Source: Echinarachnius parma | Taxonomy: Eukaryota > Echinodermata > Echinoidea > Clypeasteroida > Echinarachniidae | Assembly (NCBI GenBank): GCA_037951105.1 | Contig: JBAMJV010004300.1 | Coordinates: 1 to 64,000 of the forward strand | Direction: 5' to 3' | Length of the DNA: 64,000 bases | Shown here: piece by piece, positions 46,954 through 57,722 of the stretch | Numbering within the stretch: position 1 is the stretch's first letter | Layout of the letters: every line of letters begins with the position of its first letter | Program-made: the position numbers and the translations under genes | The notes under the pieces: model-generated | Told to the model about the DNA's origin: nothing | The model's database searches: none | The model's input: the letters and a program-made list of their open reading frames with translations, nothing else

Positions 46954-47640
46954 TTTAAAGCATTGAATATATCGATTACGATCTATTGATATTTCAGCCG
47001 TTTCTGAACCGATTTGGATCAAATAAAGTTTTTTTCTGCCATTTAAGTTGTATGCTCTTTCAAATTTTACACTTAGCTTTTCATTATCTCACAACAAAAT
47101 TATTTCTAACTGAACTATCCCTTTGAAATAATTTTTGATATGTAACTGATCATTTTTGTTGTATTAAAAGCAAGAAATAACATGATTGGTCACATCCAAG
47201 TTACCTCTTAATTGATGCTGCTCCTACCACTATTGTGGCAAATAAATTTGCTAGAAAGCATTAAGATATGCTGTCCGATGCATTTACGAGAATATGTGTT
47301 GGGTTTGTCAGATGAAAAGGGTGTCCAGATGACACAACCAAAAACAAACACAATTAGTTAACAAAACTGCATAACCTTTGTAGTTTCCGAAGTATACTCT
47401 ATCCCCATTTGTGTGTATAGTGGATATGTATCCATTCTTCCATCCCCTCTGGGATTGTTTCATTTTGCCATGTTTTGCAGTGGGTGGCATAAACATTTCT
47501 TTAGAGCAGGGGATATCTAAGTTTGAAAAATTGTTCCTATACATTGTTTAGCCATCTTAATGTCCTTTTGTCTTCATGAAGGGGTTGTGGCATGTTTCAA
47601 CTTCAATATTATCTAGCTCGCATAAGCAGCCCATGTAGCC
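46954..47640. other. MITE right part and unassigned intron
   Basis: After the MITE end at 47122 there is a minus-strand open stretch of 78 residues (47308-47544) that I do not recognise. It may belong to the same unknown coding relic as the duplicated block beginning near 47.6 kb. Confidence 0.3.
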
Positions 47641-48820
47641 CATATCTCCTGAATACAGTTGTACAATGCCGCCTTATAACTGAACATTTCGTGAACATAA
47701 CAGTACAATTCTCCACATTCCTGATTCGATTCCAAATATGTACGTATAGCCTTCATATAACAGATTGGAAAGTGTTGTAACCCATATCTCCTGAATTGCT
47801 GGTTGCCAGGTGATGAGAGTGCATTTACTGCATCTAATAGTGGTTTTAGATTGAACTGCTTGAATGTTGATATCCTTTTGTCACAGCCAATCATCCTTCA
47901 TTTCATGGATGATTTGCTTAAGCAATGCTCCTTAGTCAGGTGAAGTTGTCTCTTTGCCATGCAGATGTGGGGCAGGCAAACAATCTGTTGTATGTGCAAC
48001 TTCCTTCTCCTTGGTGTGGGAGCAGTTCAACTCATTGTTGACGTTTAACATGTATATATATGTTGGTCATGCTATAACCAATAGTGGTATTTGCATATTG
48101 CAATTTAGAGATTCCGCCCCAGTCTTCAGACATAGCCAGAATAACTTGTCTAACAAGAAACACAAATTTGAATCTGACCTGAAATGTTGTACCGGAACAA
48201 ACTACCCCTAAATCGAAATATAAGCGCTAAAAGGGATTCTAGCACCTATTTAGGCAACACGACAGCTTTTAAAAAGTCTTTAAAACAATTCTACTTCGAA
48301 TGAGCTCCATCCCTGATAGCAGACTGACGTCTTTAAGACGTCATAAATTTGTTAACTGGTAAACACGTCGTATGTCATATGTACAACATTTAACGACGTC
48401 ATTATGACGTCTCTCAAATACTTTTCCCCATTATAATTTGTGTCGTGTGTACGACCTTATTTCGACGTCAATACGACGACTTTATTATGATGACATACGC
48501 GGTTGCGAGTTTACGTCTTATTGACATAAGGTTATGTCGTCTCAAAGAGGTAATACGTACAAGACGTACATAAGACTTGATTTGTATTAGTTCCATTTAT
48601 CAGGGTAGTAGTTTATGGTTGTGCATAAAGTGCTGCTGGAATGTTGGGGGCAAGATACTCAGCTTTGTCTTAAATCTTGGTTTGTCTATGATTCTGCCAA
48701 GGTATTTTGTTCTTGGTAGGTAGATTGAACATTGTGTTGGTACTGCAGAGCTGGTGCAGGAGGAGCTCATTAGAGTTCATCTCCTGTCAAGGCCACTTGC
48801 CCTCCTTAGATACAACACGA
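47640..48820. repeat. Duplicated block A (copy of 56.6-57.7 kb)
   Basis: Long near-identical wording with 56580-57722, for example acagttgtacaatgccgcc, agattggaaagtgttg, atgtggggcaggcaa, ggtgtgggagcagttcaac and aggaggagctcatta. On the minus strand (47613-47894) there is a 93-residue frame with FKQFNLKPLLDAVNALSSPG and HFPICYMKAIRTYLE; block B keeps the same peptide with a stop, so this is a decayed coding sequence of unknown family. A MITE-like piece is included. Confidence 0.65.
48310..48606. mobile_element. Small MITE-like element rich in gacgtc
   Basis: Ends ccctgata and tatcaggg are inverted. The inside has many gacgtc, tacgtc and acgacg motifs in both directions. A related copy lies at 57231-57507 within block B. 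Confidence 0.5.
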
Positions 48821-49280
48821 ACATTGAAGTCGCCTACAGGTACAGATTGTCTTCCCAAGAAATGTTTGCTAGCTGGTCATTCGAGTCATAGAATGCATCC
48901 TTGTGCTCACCTGGACTGGGGAGGGTGGGAGTGGGTGCATAACCAACGATCATTGTCATGTGCATGACATCAGCTGTGCACTCTGGTTGTTGGGTATCTA
49001 CAGTTATAGCTATCTTAAGTTAATAGCTAAGTTAGCCTTAAGTTAATATCTACAATAGATATCTTACTGCATGGTGATACCGACACTATGTATGCAGGGC
49101 TGATCATCATATGGGTAGTGAGGATGTATTTCAAAGTGCTGACCACCCAATCCTTGACCAAGTGGTAATTCTTACCATCTGATTACCCGAACTGTTATGA
49201 GTCTTAGGATGCTTTCAGTTCAGGCCATGTATAGCACACATCCTTGCTGCACTGCTTAAGTGTGTTTTCAATGGGCACTG
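48821..49280. other. No feature recognised
   Basis: Unassigned intron between duplicated block A and LINE-C. No supported frame. Confidence 0.3.
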
Positions 49281-49440
49281 GGCCAGCAACTCGGCCTTCC
49301 ATTCTTTAACCTCGCTAGAAACAAGAATAAAAAGCCTCGAACGGACGGATTAAAACGGAACCGACCCATGCCTGCCCAACAATTACGAGATATGGATATG
49401 AGTATACTTGAAGTGAACATTAGGGGATTAAGATCTAATA

Positions 49441-49969
49441 CAGGGTGGCCCAGAAATAACGGAACGGGGCACTTCCAAAAATAAAGTAACGAAATGACTG
49501 GGTCTATCGGATAGTGTGTCTTTTCAAATCAAAATTGATACCAAGAACATTAATTTTGGTCGTGTAGTTTTTGTTTTAGAGCGCTGTGAGTGACACCATG
49601 TCAGGGTTCATTTTTCTTCGATTTTGACTGACCTATTGGCTAAAGAATGAGCCGAACGGCTCGTCATAGAATTACGATGCACAATGATGCGGACACCTTT
49701 GTTAGTGTGCATTCGACTGAATAGCCACAGCACCGTAATCCTATGCAGAGCCGTTCGGGTCATTCTTTAGCCAATAGGTCAGTCAAAATTGAACAAAAAT
49801 GAACCCTGACATGGTGTCACTCACAGCGCTCTAAAACAAAAACTACAATACCAAAATTAATGTTCTTGGTATCAACTTTCATTTGAAAAGACACACTATC
49901 CGATGGACCCAGTCATTTCGTTGCTTTATTTTGGGAAGTGCCCCGTTCCGTTATTTCTGGGCCACCCTG
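49441..49969. mobile_element. mariner-type MITE with ~210-bp inverted ends
   Basis: Starts cagggtggcccagaaataac and ends with its complement gttatttctgggccaccctg; arms of over 200 bp (including agtgacaccatgtcagggtt) match. TA lies at 49439-49440 and 49970-49971. If it is removed the LINE-C peptide reads through RGLRSN into GEVCNLCHEVKP, showing a clean insertion. Confidence 0.9.
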
Positions 49970-50020
49970 TATAGGTGAGGTATGTAATCTGTGCCATGAG
50001 GTCAAACCACCATCGTTGTT

Positions 50021-51046
50021 GTGGTGGAGACATTCCTAGATGAGACAGTAAATGATGGAGCCGACTGCATCACCATCCCAGGCTACTTACTTTGCTGCCG
50101 CAGAGACAGACCAAACACAACTGGTGGAGGGATTGCTCTCTACTGCCTTGAGGGAATTGCTGTATGCCATGACACCAAAATTGACCCCCCAGCCTTTGAA
50201 CTAATGAGGTTCACAGTGGCCCTTCGATCACAGAAGCTCCTGTGTGCAGCACTTTACAGACCCCCAAACGCCAACAGCGACATCATCAACTACCTAGATA
50301 CTGCCACCCTTCCTAAACTCGCTGAGTTTAATGCCCAGTCTGTGATCCTTCTCGGCGACTTCAACGTCCATAACACAGACTGGCTTGGCAGCCACAACAC
50401 TGACACAGCAGGCAGACGTACACTGGAGATGTCTAATGCTCTTGGACTGAAACAAATTGTCAACGAACCGACTAGGGAGGACCAGATCCTTGATCTCGTC
50501 CTGACCGACCTGACCGCTACGTCATCAACATTTGCAAGACTTGGTACTTCTGATCACAACCCAGTAGTGGTTAAATTGGATGTGCCTGTCTACAGAGACA
50601 AGCCGTTTAAACGGAAGGTATGGCGCTATGCCAAAGCGGACTACTGGGGAATGCGCGGCTACCTCTCTTCAGCAGACTGGGCTAGCGCGCTTCAAACAGA
50701 TCCTGAAACAGCATGCAGCAGAGTCACCAACATAATCTGTGGTGCTATGGAACTCTACATTCCGAGCAAGCTAGTTACCGAAAAGACTGGTGACAAAGTT
50801 TGGTTTGATGACTGCTGTAGAAAAGCTTCAAAGAAGAAGAGACGCTTGTTCAGGAAAATGCAGACAAACAAGAAAAAATTCACAGACGCTAGAAGGGACT
50901 TTAATAGAGCGGAGAAACTAGCAAAGAGACGACATGATACGAAGCTGAAGGAGGAGTTAACTGATGGAAGCCTCAGCAGCAAAGAATGGTGGAACAAAGT
51001 AAACACCCTCTCTGGAAGAAAACCAAAGCTGACATACCAGTCCTGA
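50021..51046 (+). pseudogene. LINE-C AP-endonuclease and linker
   Basis: 341-residue open frame: VETFLDETVNDGAD (catalytic Glu region), GGGIALYCLEGI, LLCAALYRPPNANSD, VILLGDFNVHNTDW (metal-binding), LGTSDHNPVVVKLDV (catalytic Asp-His), then a basic linker RKASKKKRRLFRKMQTNKKK and EWWNKVNTLSGRKPK. The frame shifts near 51030 into the RT frame. All catalytic motifs of APE-type endonuclease are kept. Confidence 0.85.
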
Positions 51047-52305
51047 AGGATGACCAAGTCTACACCACTGCGAAGGAGAAAGCAGAAGCACTTGGCAACA
51101 TCTTTGCAAGGAAATGCCACCTTGATGAAGCAGAAGAGAGCGCTCCTGAGGTCCAGCAAGCAACGCATCATAGGATGCTGAACCCTGACAAAGCAACTGG
51201 ACCAGACGAGATCCCAACCAGAGTCCTAAAAGAGTGCAGTGCTGAACTAGCAAGACCACTTAGCTGCCTTTTTGAACTTTGCTTTGCAGAAGGAGTATTT
51301 CCAAACCAGTGGAAGATTGCTCATGTAATCCCAGTTCATAAGAGAGACTCTAAGTCTGATCCATCAATGTACCGTCCTATCTCCCTTCTGAGCAACATAA
51401 GCAAGATCATGGAATCAGTAGTGCAGAAGCAACTTCAGAACTACCTACTGCAACACAACCTCATATCTGACAGGAAATTTGGCTTCAGATCTCATCACAG
51501 CACAGCCGACATCCTCACTATTCTATCTCAGCAATGGTCCAACGCTTTGGATAGAGGACACGATGTACGTCTTATTGCGCTGGACATAAAGGGCGCTTTT
51601 GATAATGTTTGGCATCGTGGCTTAAGTTCCAAGCTGAAGGGCAAAGGTATTTCTGGCAAACTGCTAACCTGGATAGAGAGCTACCTATCTAAAATAACGA
51701 TCAAAGTTGTCTTGTCTGGCCAATCATCCTGCACCACTTCTATCAACGCCTCAGTGCCTCAGGGATCAGTACTTGGCCCACTGTTATTTTCAGTCTACAT
51801 CGATGACCTGGGAGATGACTGTGAGAATTCACTGTACCTGTACGCAGATGATTCCACCCTGTTCTGCGAGATAAGATCCACTGACGATCCTGAGGCAACA
51901 CACACAAGCCTAAATAGAGACCTGGAGAGAATGAACATGTGGGCTGACAAGTGGAAGGTGACATTCGAACCAACCAAGTGCAAATCCCTAAAAATCTCTA
52001 GGAAGAGAAATCCAACCAGCATTGACCTGTACTTTGGGAACACGAAAATCACAGAGACAGATGAACTGGTGATTTTAGGAGTCACAGTTGACAGGAAGCT
52101 CACCTGGTCAAAGCACATATCAAACATCACGACAAGAGCTGGACAGAAGCTGGGAGCAATTAGAAGAGTTTCAACCAAGCTAGAGACTTCGGGGGAGAGC
52201 AACGATCTACAAGGCTTAGGTACGCAGCGTAATGGAGTACGCCTCACTGAGCTGGCTGAACGCTTCAGCTACTACACTCAGACTACTGGATCGGATCCAG
52301 AGTAA
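50986..52305 (+). pseudogene. LINE-C reverse transcriptase
   Basis: 439-residue frame with RT motifs: NPDKATGPDEIPTRVLKE, HVIPVHKRDSKSDPSMYRPI, RKFGFRSHHSTADILT, LIALDIKGAFDNVWHRGL (motif A), ASVPQGSVLGPLLFSVYIDD (motif B), YLYADDSTLF (motif C with both Asp), VILGVTVDRKLTWSKHI. The core is intact. The end after about 52215 is frameshifted; the C-terminal tail continues at 52324-52686. Confidence 0.85.
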
Positions 52306-52323
52306 GGCTCGCGCATCATCGGT

Positions 52324-52686
52324 GTGGACGAGGAGCAAGCACGCCTGAACCTGAACATTCCTCCTCTCCAACATAGAAGACAGGTAGCTGCCACAACTGT
52401 TCTTTACAAGATGCACACCAGCCAGTGTCCCTCTGACCTGAAGGCGATGCTTCCCCAACCTTACACCATTAGAAGAGCAACTCGCGCCAGCACGTCAATG
52501 CCGAGCCATGCTCTATCAGAACCCAAGTCAAGAACCCACTCAACTGGCAGGAGCTTCATACATGCAGCAGTCAATGTGTGGAACCGTCTGCCAGAGAATA
52601 TAGTTGGCGTAATCAACAACAATGGAGTTCAATCATTCAAGACACGTGTGCATCAGCACCTTTTGACAAGGACATCAATTATCTGA
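52324..52686 (+). pseudogene. LINE-C C-terminal tail
   Basis: 120 residues with LNIPPLQHRRQVAATTVLYK and FIHAAVNVWNRLPENIVGV followed by VQSFKTRVHQHLL. This is the standard RT-downstream tail of this LINE type. It ends with a stop 130 bp before the poly(A) tract. Confidence 0.8.
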
Positions 52687-52837
52687 GGGCATTCAGAAAT
52701 CTTAAGCTGCTGTGAACCATTGATTGGCCTATGAGGATGTCTTTTATAGCGCTCTTTGCCTATTTTAAAGTTAGATTTATATCTCACCTTGTGGGCTATT
52801 GTTCACTATAGTATATACAAAAAAAAAAAAAAAAAAT

Positions 52838-53234
52838 GAGGCCTTTCCAGAAACATGCACCATCCCATTGATTTTAATAAGCTGACCTTCTTTGGAAAAT
52901 CTGGTTTCAAAAAGTATGTCGCTGTAAGAGTCATATTAGTTGAGTTCTCTAGCAAACTGGGCCCTATGTCTCTATCGTATGCACGCTCTCACATTCCAGG
53001 TTACCAAGGTAAGTTTTATTGTTACTTGTTGGTCCCTTTTGCTGTCAGCAGATTGTTTGGGAGTGATATCACACATGGAATGTTGTAAATGGTTTGAACC
53101 CAGAATCTAGTATCTAGGACCTTCCACGGTACCGGGCTGATTGGAAATCCCGCTAACTTTCTACTGAAATAGGTGAGATGAAAATATTATCAAGATAAGC
53201 AATAAGCTTGTACTTTATTTATCTTCATTATCAG
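52838..53234. other. Intron sequence before acidic exon 1
   Basis: A plus-strand open stretch at 52855-53088 includes a possible splice-like acattccag/gttaccaag, but there is no second copy or family match, so I do not call an exon. Confidence 0.3.
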
Positions 53235-53387
53235 CTGTAGAAGAGCACCTCTGCCTAGAGATGGAAGGCTCCGTAGATCAACCAGCCACCCCAGAAGGTG
53301 ATTCGCCAAGCACTGAATCCAATGAAGCGGAAGGAAACATTGTGTCAGAAGAAGAAAACTCGATTAAGTTGTCCGCAAAGCTCGAAG
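53235..53387 (+). CDS. Acidic Glu/Ser/Pro-rich exon, copy 1
   Basis: Acceptor cattatcag ends at 53234; donor GTATAT starts at 53388; 153 bp, phase 1 at both ends. It reads AVEEHLCLEMEGSVDQPATP then EGDSPSTESNEAEGNIVSEE and ENSIKLSAKLE. The matching exon at 56383-56535 has the same length and keeps AVEE, the PEdGxPST core, EAE and SxEEdS. Low-complexity acidic linker, probably disordered. Its place after the Death-fold and linker exons suggests one multi-exon gene. Confidence 0.6.
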
Positions 53388-54395
53388 GTATATTATGTAG
53401 TCAATATCTTCATTATACAATTTTTCCTACATGCAAGCTGTAAATATTTGTTGGCAGTGTACGTATCTAGCTGTTTACTGTTTCAATTATACAAAACTTC
53501 TTTCATGAATGTTTAAATATATACATATTAACTGTTTTAATTTGCCATATCATGAATAAAGTATCAAGAATATTTTTCATTCAAACATATAGAGAAACTG
53601 ACCAGAAATATATTGTGATTAAAAGAAGGCAAAGAAAATGGGATTCCAACGGGATTCGAACCCGAGACCTCCGGATTGCTAGACCGGTGCTCTTCCGACT
53701 GAGCTATAGAAAACCCTAGACGGTGCTCGTCCCTGAAACCCCTTCTCATTGCCTGAATGGTCAGAAGCTATTATAAACCTGACATAAACCTGAAAGATAC
53801 AAATCAACTTGGGGATATATGCGAGGGATCACCGAAGCGATACAACTTTTTGTAATAATTAATTCAAACATATAGAGAAACTGACCAGAAATATATTGTG
53901 ATTAAAAGAAGGCAAAGAAAATGGGATTCCAACGGGATTCGAACCTGAGACCTCCGGATTGCTAGACCGGTGCTCTTCCGACTGAGCTATAGAAAACCCT
54001 AGACGGTGCTCGTCCCTGCTTCTGACCATTCAGGCAATGAGAACTAAGGGGTTTCAGGGACGAGCACCGTCTAGGGTTTTCTATAGCTCAGTCGGAAGAG
54101 CACCGGTCTAGCAATCCGGAGGTCTCGGGTTCGAATCCCGTTGGAATCCCATTTTCTTTGCCTTCTGTTAATCACAATATATTTCTGATCAGTTTCTCTA
54201 TATGTTTGAATTAATTATTACAAAAAGCTGTATCGCTTCGGTGATCCCTCGCATATATCCCCAAGTTGATTTGTATCCTTCGGGTTTATGTCAGGTTTAT
54301 AATAGCTTCTGACCATTCAGGCAATGAGAATTAAGGGGTTTCAGGGACGAGCACCGTCTAGGGTTTTCTATAGCTCAGTCGGAAGAGCACCGGTC

Positions 54396-56274
54396 CTCTC
54401 GTTCATATTTTTAACTTGTCTTTATTATATGGCCAGGTACCAAACTCTATGAAAATTGCCAAAGTAATTCCTTTGTTTAAAAAGGGCGATCAATTAGATG
54501 TAAATAAATTCTCGTACAGTATCCTTTTTAAAAAATAACAATATTTTTTCTAGTCTCCAATTTGGTTTTAGGGAAAAACACAATACTGTACACGCATTAT
54601 TGTCCTTTATTGAGAAGGTAGCTCATGCAATCGACAAATCGTCTCATACGATAGGCATTTTCCTGGACTTCTCCAAGGCCTTCGACACGATTAACCACGA
54701 TATTTTACTTTATAAACTTTCACATTATGGTATACGTGGGTTGGCCTTGGAGTGGTTTAGGAGCTATCTTTCAGACACAAGGCAGTATGTATTTTTAAAT
54801 GATAACTCTTCAGCTCCCCGTAATATAAATTGTGGTGTTCCACAAGGTAGTATATTAGGCCCACTTTTATTTATTTTATATATTAATGACTTCTGTCGAT
54901 CGTCCGAAATTTTGTCATTCGTACTTTTTGCTGATGTTACAAATTTGTTTTTTTCTCATACGGATTCTCATAGATTAGTTGAAATTATTAATATTGAATT
55001 GAGTCATATTTTATCATGGATTAGAGCGAACAAATTATCATTGAATCTCCAGAAAACGAAATATATGTTGTTTAGTAAATCTATAGAATCTTCGTTACCT
55101 GCTAACATAGTTTTTGAAAACACCCCATTGGAGCGTGTTTCATTCATTAAATTTATGGGTGTAACGGTTGATAGTAACCTTTCTTGGAAACATCATATTG
55201 ATAATATTTGTAAAACTATTTCTCGTAATATTGGTATTATTTATAAAGTAAAAACATGTCTTCCTTTTACTTCACTAATTATGCTTTATAGTTCTTTGAT
55301 ACTCCCATACTTAAATTATGGTCTTTTAGTTTGGGGAAACACACATGAAACTTTATTAGATAAAGTGTTGTTGTTACAAAAGAAGGTTATTCGTATTATT
55401 TGTAATTCCCCTTTTCGCTCCCATACTGACTCTTTATTTTTTGAAAATAAGATACTGAAGGTAAAAGACCTATTTTTATTTCAACTTGGTCAATTTATGT
55501 ATAATTATAATAATAACATGCTACCATCTGTTTTTCAAGAAATGTTTTTTAAAAATAGTTCAGTTCATAATTATCCAACTAGACATTCTGAAGAATTTCA
55601 TTAACCTCTCTTGCGGACCCTACTTGCTCAAAATACATTTATATATGAAGGTCCTAAATTATGGAATTCTTTAAGTAATGAAATAAAAAATGCTCCATCG
55701 ATTAATATCTTTAAGAAAAAAATAAAATTGTTTTTATTACAATCTTATAAACATCATTGAATTATATCTCCCATTTACTCTTATTTCGTGCTTACGTCAT
55801 CCTTAAACAAGGTCATTCTTTACTCGCGTAATCTGATATTATATATTGTGCCTTCTCATGCATTGTTCCATTCTATTATGCGCAAGTCTTTTTCCTTATT
55901 TTCACTTGAACCCCACTTGCAGCTTATCTTTTACATACATTTGTACCTCCGATCTCTCACTTCCTTTTGGCAGTGTCTCATTGTTTGTATTGTGTGCGTC
56001 TTCTCTCTTGTCCCATGTTGGTCTCTGTTGGCATCCCCTTTTCCCCCTTTTTCCTCTCTATATTTGTTTATGTTGTTGTAGTCTAGAATGTGTTAATTTA
56101 AATGTACAATATACCTAACTATTATTTGAGGGTTCCACAATTGTACAAGCATTGCTTTTTAGTGGACCCCTCTTGTTTCCAATATGTATATCACTATTTT
56201 GTGCAAATTGTCATTATTCATTTGTAATGTTTTGTTGGAAGCAAGAATAAATTGAAATTGAAATTGAAATTGAA
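54396..56274 (+). mobile_element. 5'-truncated LINE-D inserted in a tRNA-like anticodon loop
   Basis: It starts abruptly near RT motif 0 and ends with repeated ttgaaa/attgaaattg (56249-56274). The tRNA-like core is broken between caccggtc and tagcaatccgg, that is between loop positions 32 and 33. No obvious target duplication is seen. Confidence 0.85.
54600..55604 (+). pseudogene. LINE-D reverse transcriptase with mutated catalytic motif
   Basis: 334-residue frame: GIFLDFSKAFDTINHDILLY (motif A), GVPQGSILGPLLFILYINDF (motif B), LFADVTNLFF (motif C), FMGVTVDSNLSWKHHI. Motif C reads FADV where FADD is expected, so one catalytic Asp is replaced by Val. The N-terminal fingers are degraded (54430-54600 with stops). 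C-terminal tail near 55600-55740 is frameshifted. Closest in wording to LINE-A. Confidence 0.85.
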
Positions 56275-56382
56275 TAGCAATCCGGAGGTCTCGGGTTCGA
56301 ATCCCGTTGGAATCCCATTTTCTTTGCCTTCTTTTAATCAAGAATATTTTTCATCATCTACTTTATTGATCTTCAGCCATAG

Positions 56383-56535
56383 CTGTAGAAGAGCAGACTT
56401 TCCCCAATAAAGTAGCTTCAACTGGTGGACTAACCATTCCAGAAGATGGTGCGCCAAGCACTAATACCAGGGAAGCAGAACGATATTTGATGTCAGCAGA
56501 AGAAGACTCAGTTGAATCGTCCCCACAACCTAGAA
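56383..56535 (+). CDS. Acidic Glu/Ser/Pro-rich exon, copy 2
   Basis: Acceptor cagccatag ends at 56382; donor GTATGT starts at 56536; 153 bp, phase 1 at both ends. It reads AVEEQTFPNKVASTGGLTIP then EDGAPSTNTREAERYLMSAE and EDSVESSPQPR. Aligned with copy 1 about 40 percent of residues match, far less than between the Death-fold exons, so this pair is older or evolves faster. Upstream intron wording (actttattgatcttc) also resembles that of copy 1. Confidence 0.6.
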
Positions 56536-56579
56536 GTATGTACATGTATTAATCAATAATAACTTGAAATGAATACGAA

Positions 56580-57722
56580 CATACAGTTGTACAATGCCGC
56601 CTTATAACTGAACATTTCGTGAACATAACAGTCATTTCTGCATATTCACGATTATATTCCAAATATGTCCGTATAGACTTCATATAACAGATTGGAAAGT
56701 GTTGAAGCCCAAATCTCCTGAATGGCTGGTTGGCAGGTGATGAGAGTGCATTTACTGCATCTTATAGTGGTTGTAGATTGGACTGCTTGAATGTTGATAT
56801 CCTTCTGTCACCGGCAATCATCCTTCATTTCATGGATGATTTGTTTTAGTAATGCTCCTTAGTCAGGTGAAGTTGTCTCTTTGCCCTGCAGATGTGGGGC
56901 AGGCAATCAATCTACTGGATGTGCAACTTCCTTCTCCTTGGTGTGGGAGCAGTTCAACCCATTGTTGACGTTTAACCTGTATACATATGTTGTTCATGCT
57001 ATGACCAACAGTGGTATTTGTATATTGCAATTCAGAGATTCCGTCCCACTCATCAGACATAGCCAGCATAACTTGATAGTCGAAAAAGAAAAAAAAAATT
57101 GAATCTAAGCTGAAATGTTGAACCTTAACAAACTACCCCCAAATCGAAATATAAGCGCTAAAAGGGATGCTAGGCAACACGACAGACTTTAAACAGTATT
57201 TAAAACAATTCTACTTCGAGTGAGCTCCATCCCTGATAGCAGACTGACGTCTTTAATACGTCATAAATTTGTAAACTGGTAAACACGTCGTATGTCTTAT
57301 GTACAACATTATAACGACGTCATTATGACGTCTCTTAAATAATATTTCTTCCATTATAACTTGTGTCGTGTGTGCGACCTTATTATGACGTCAATACGAC
57401 GACTTTAAAATGACGTCATTATGATGACATACGCGGTCGTCTCAAAGACGTAAATACGTACAAGACGTAAATAAGATGTGATTTGTATTAGTTTCATTTA
57501 TCAGGGTAGTAGTTTCTGGTTGTGCATATAGAGTGCTGCTGGAATGTTGGGAGCAAGATACTCAGCTTTGTCTTAATTCTTGTTTTGCCTATGATTCTGC
57601 CAAGGTATTTTGTACTTGGTAGGTAGATTGAACATTGTGTTGGTACTGTATATCTGTATTATCTGCAGGAGGAGCTCATTAACGTTCATCTTCTGCCAAC
57701 GCCACTTGTCTGCCTTGGATAT
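56580..57722. repeat. Duplicated block B (copy of 47.6-48.8 kb)
   Basis: Same order of shared wording as block A, with the minus-strand peptide relic FKQSNLQPL interrupted by a stop and HFPICYMKSIRTYLE conserved, and the gacgtc-rich MITE at 57231-57507. Roughly nine bases in ten agree by eye. Either a segmental duplication within the locus or two copies of an undescribed repeat. Confidence 0.65.

Larger units (their letters stand above)
44506..47122. mobile_element. TTAA MITE copy carrying the tRNA-like array
   Basis: TTAA at 44502-44505; right flank TTGA at 47123-47126 (decayed). The left half (44506-44828) and right half (46935-47122) together match the uninterrupted MITE at 41010-41551. 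Between them lies the tRNA-Ala-like array, inserted in the T-rich middle. Confidence 0.8.
49285..52836 (+). mobile_element. LINE-C, fairly complete, poly(A) ended, with a nested MITE
   Basis: Coding order is N-terminal leader and endonuclease start (49290-49440), endonuclease (50021-51040), RT (50986-52305) and C-terminal tail (52324-52686). A run of 18 A closes it at 52819-52836. A TA-flanked MITE (49441-49969) splits the endonuclease start. Frameshifts near 51030 and 52215-52310 break the frame. Confidence 0.85.
53581..56337. repeat. Palindromic array of four tRNA-Ala-like units (2 minus, 2 plus)
   Basis: Minus cores at 53639-53713 and 53922-53996 are followed by plus cores at 54077-54151 and 54364-54395 + 56275-56317 (split by a LINE). 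Unit length is 283 bp. Direct repeats tcaagaatatttttcat flank it at 53564-53580 and 56338-56354. Ends match those of the eight-copy array (tcaaacatatag at the left, cttttaatc at the right). The core differs from array 1 by gtcggaagagc replacing gtcggtagagc. Confidence 0.9.

Noticed and set aside
52855..53088. Possible additional exon ahead of the acidic exon
   Set aside because: A splice-like site is present but there is no duplicate, no phase match that can be verified, and no family resemblance.
55788..56118. Open frames of 97 and 90 residues downstream of the LINE-D RT
   Set aside because: Pyrimidine-rich LINE 3' UTR; no domain and no splice evidence.
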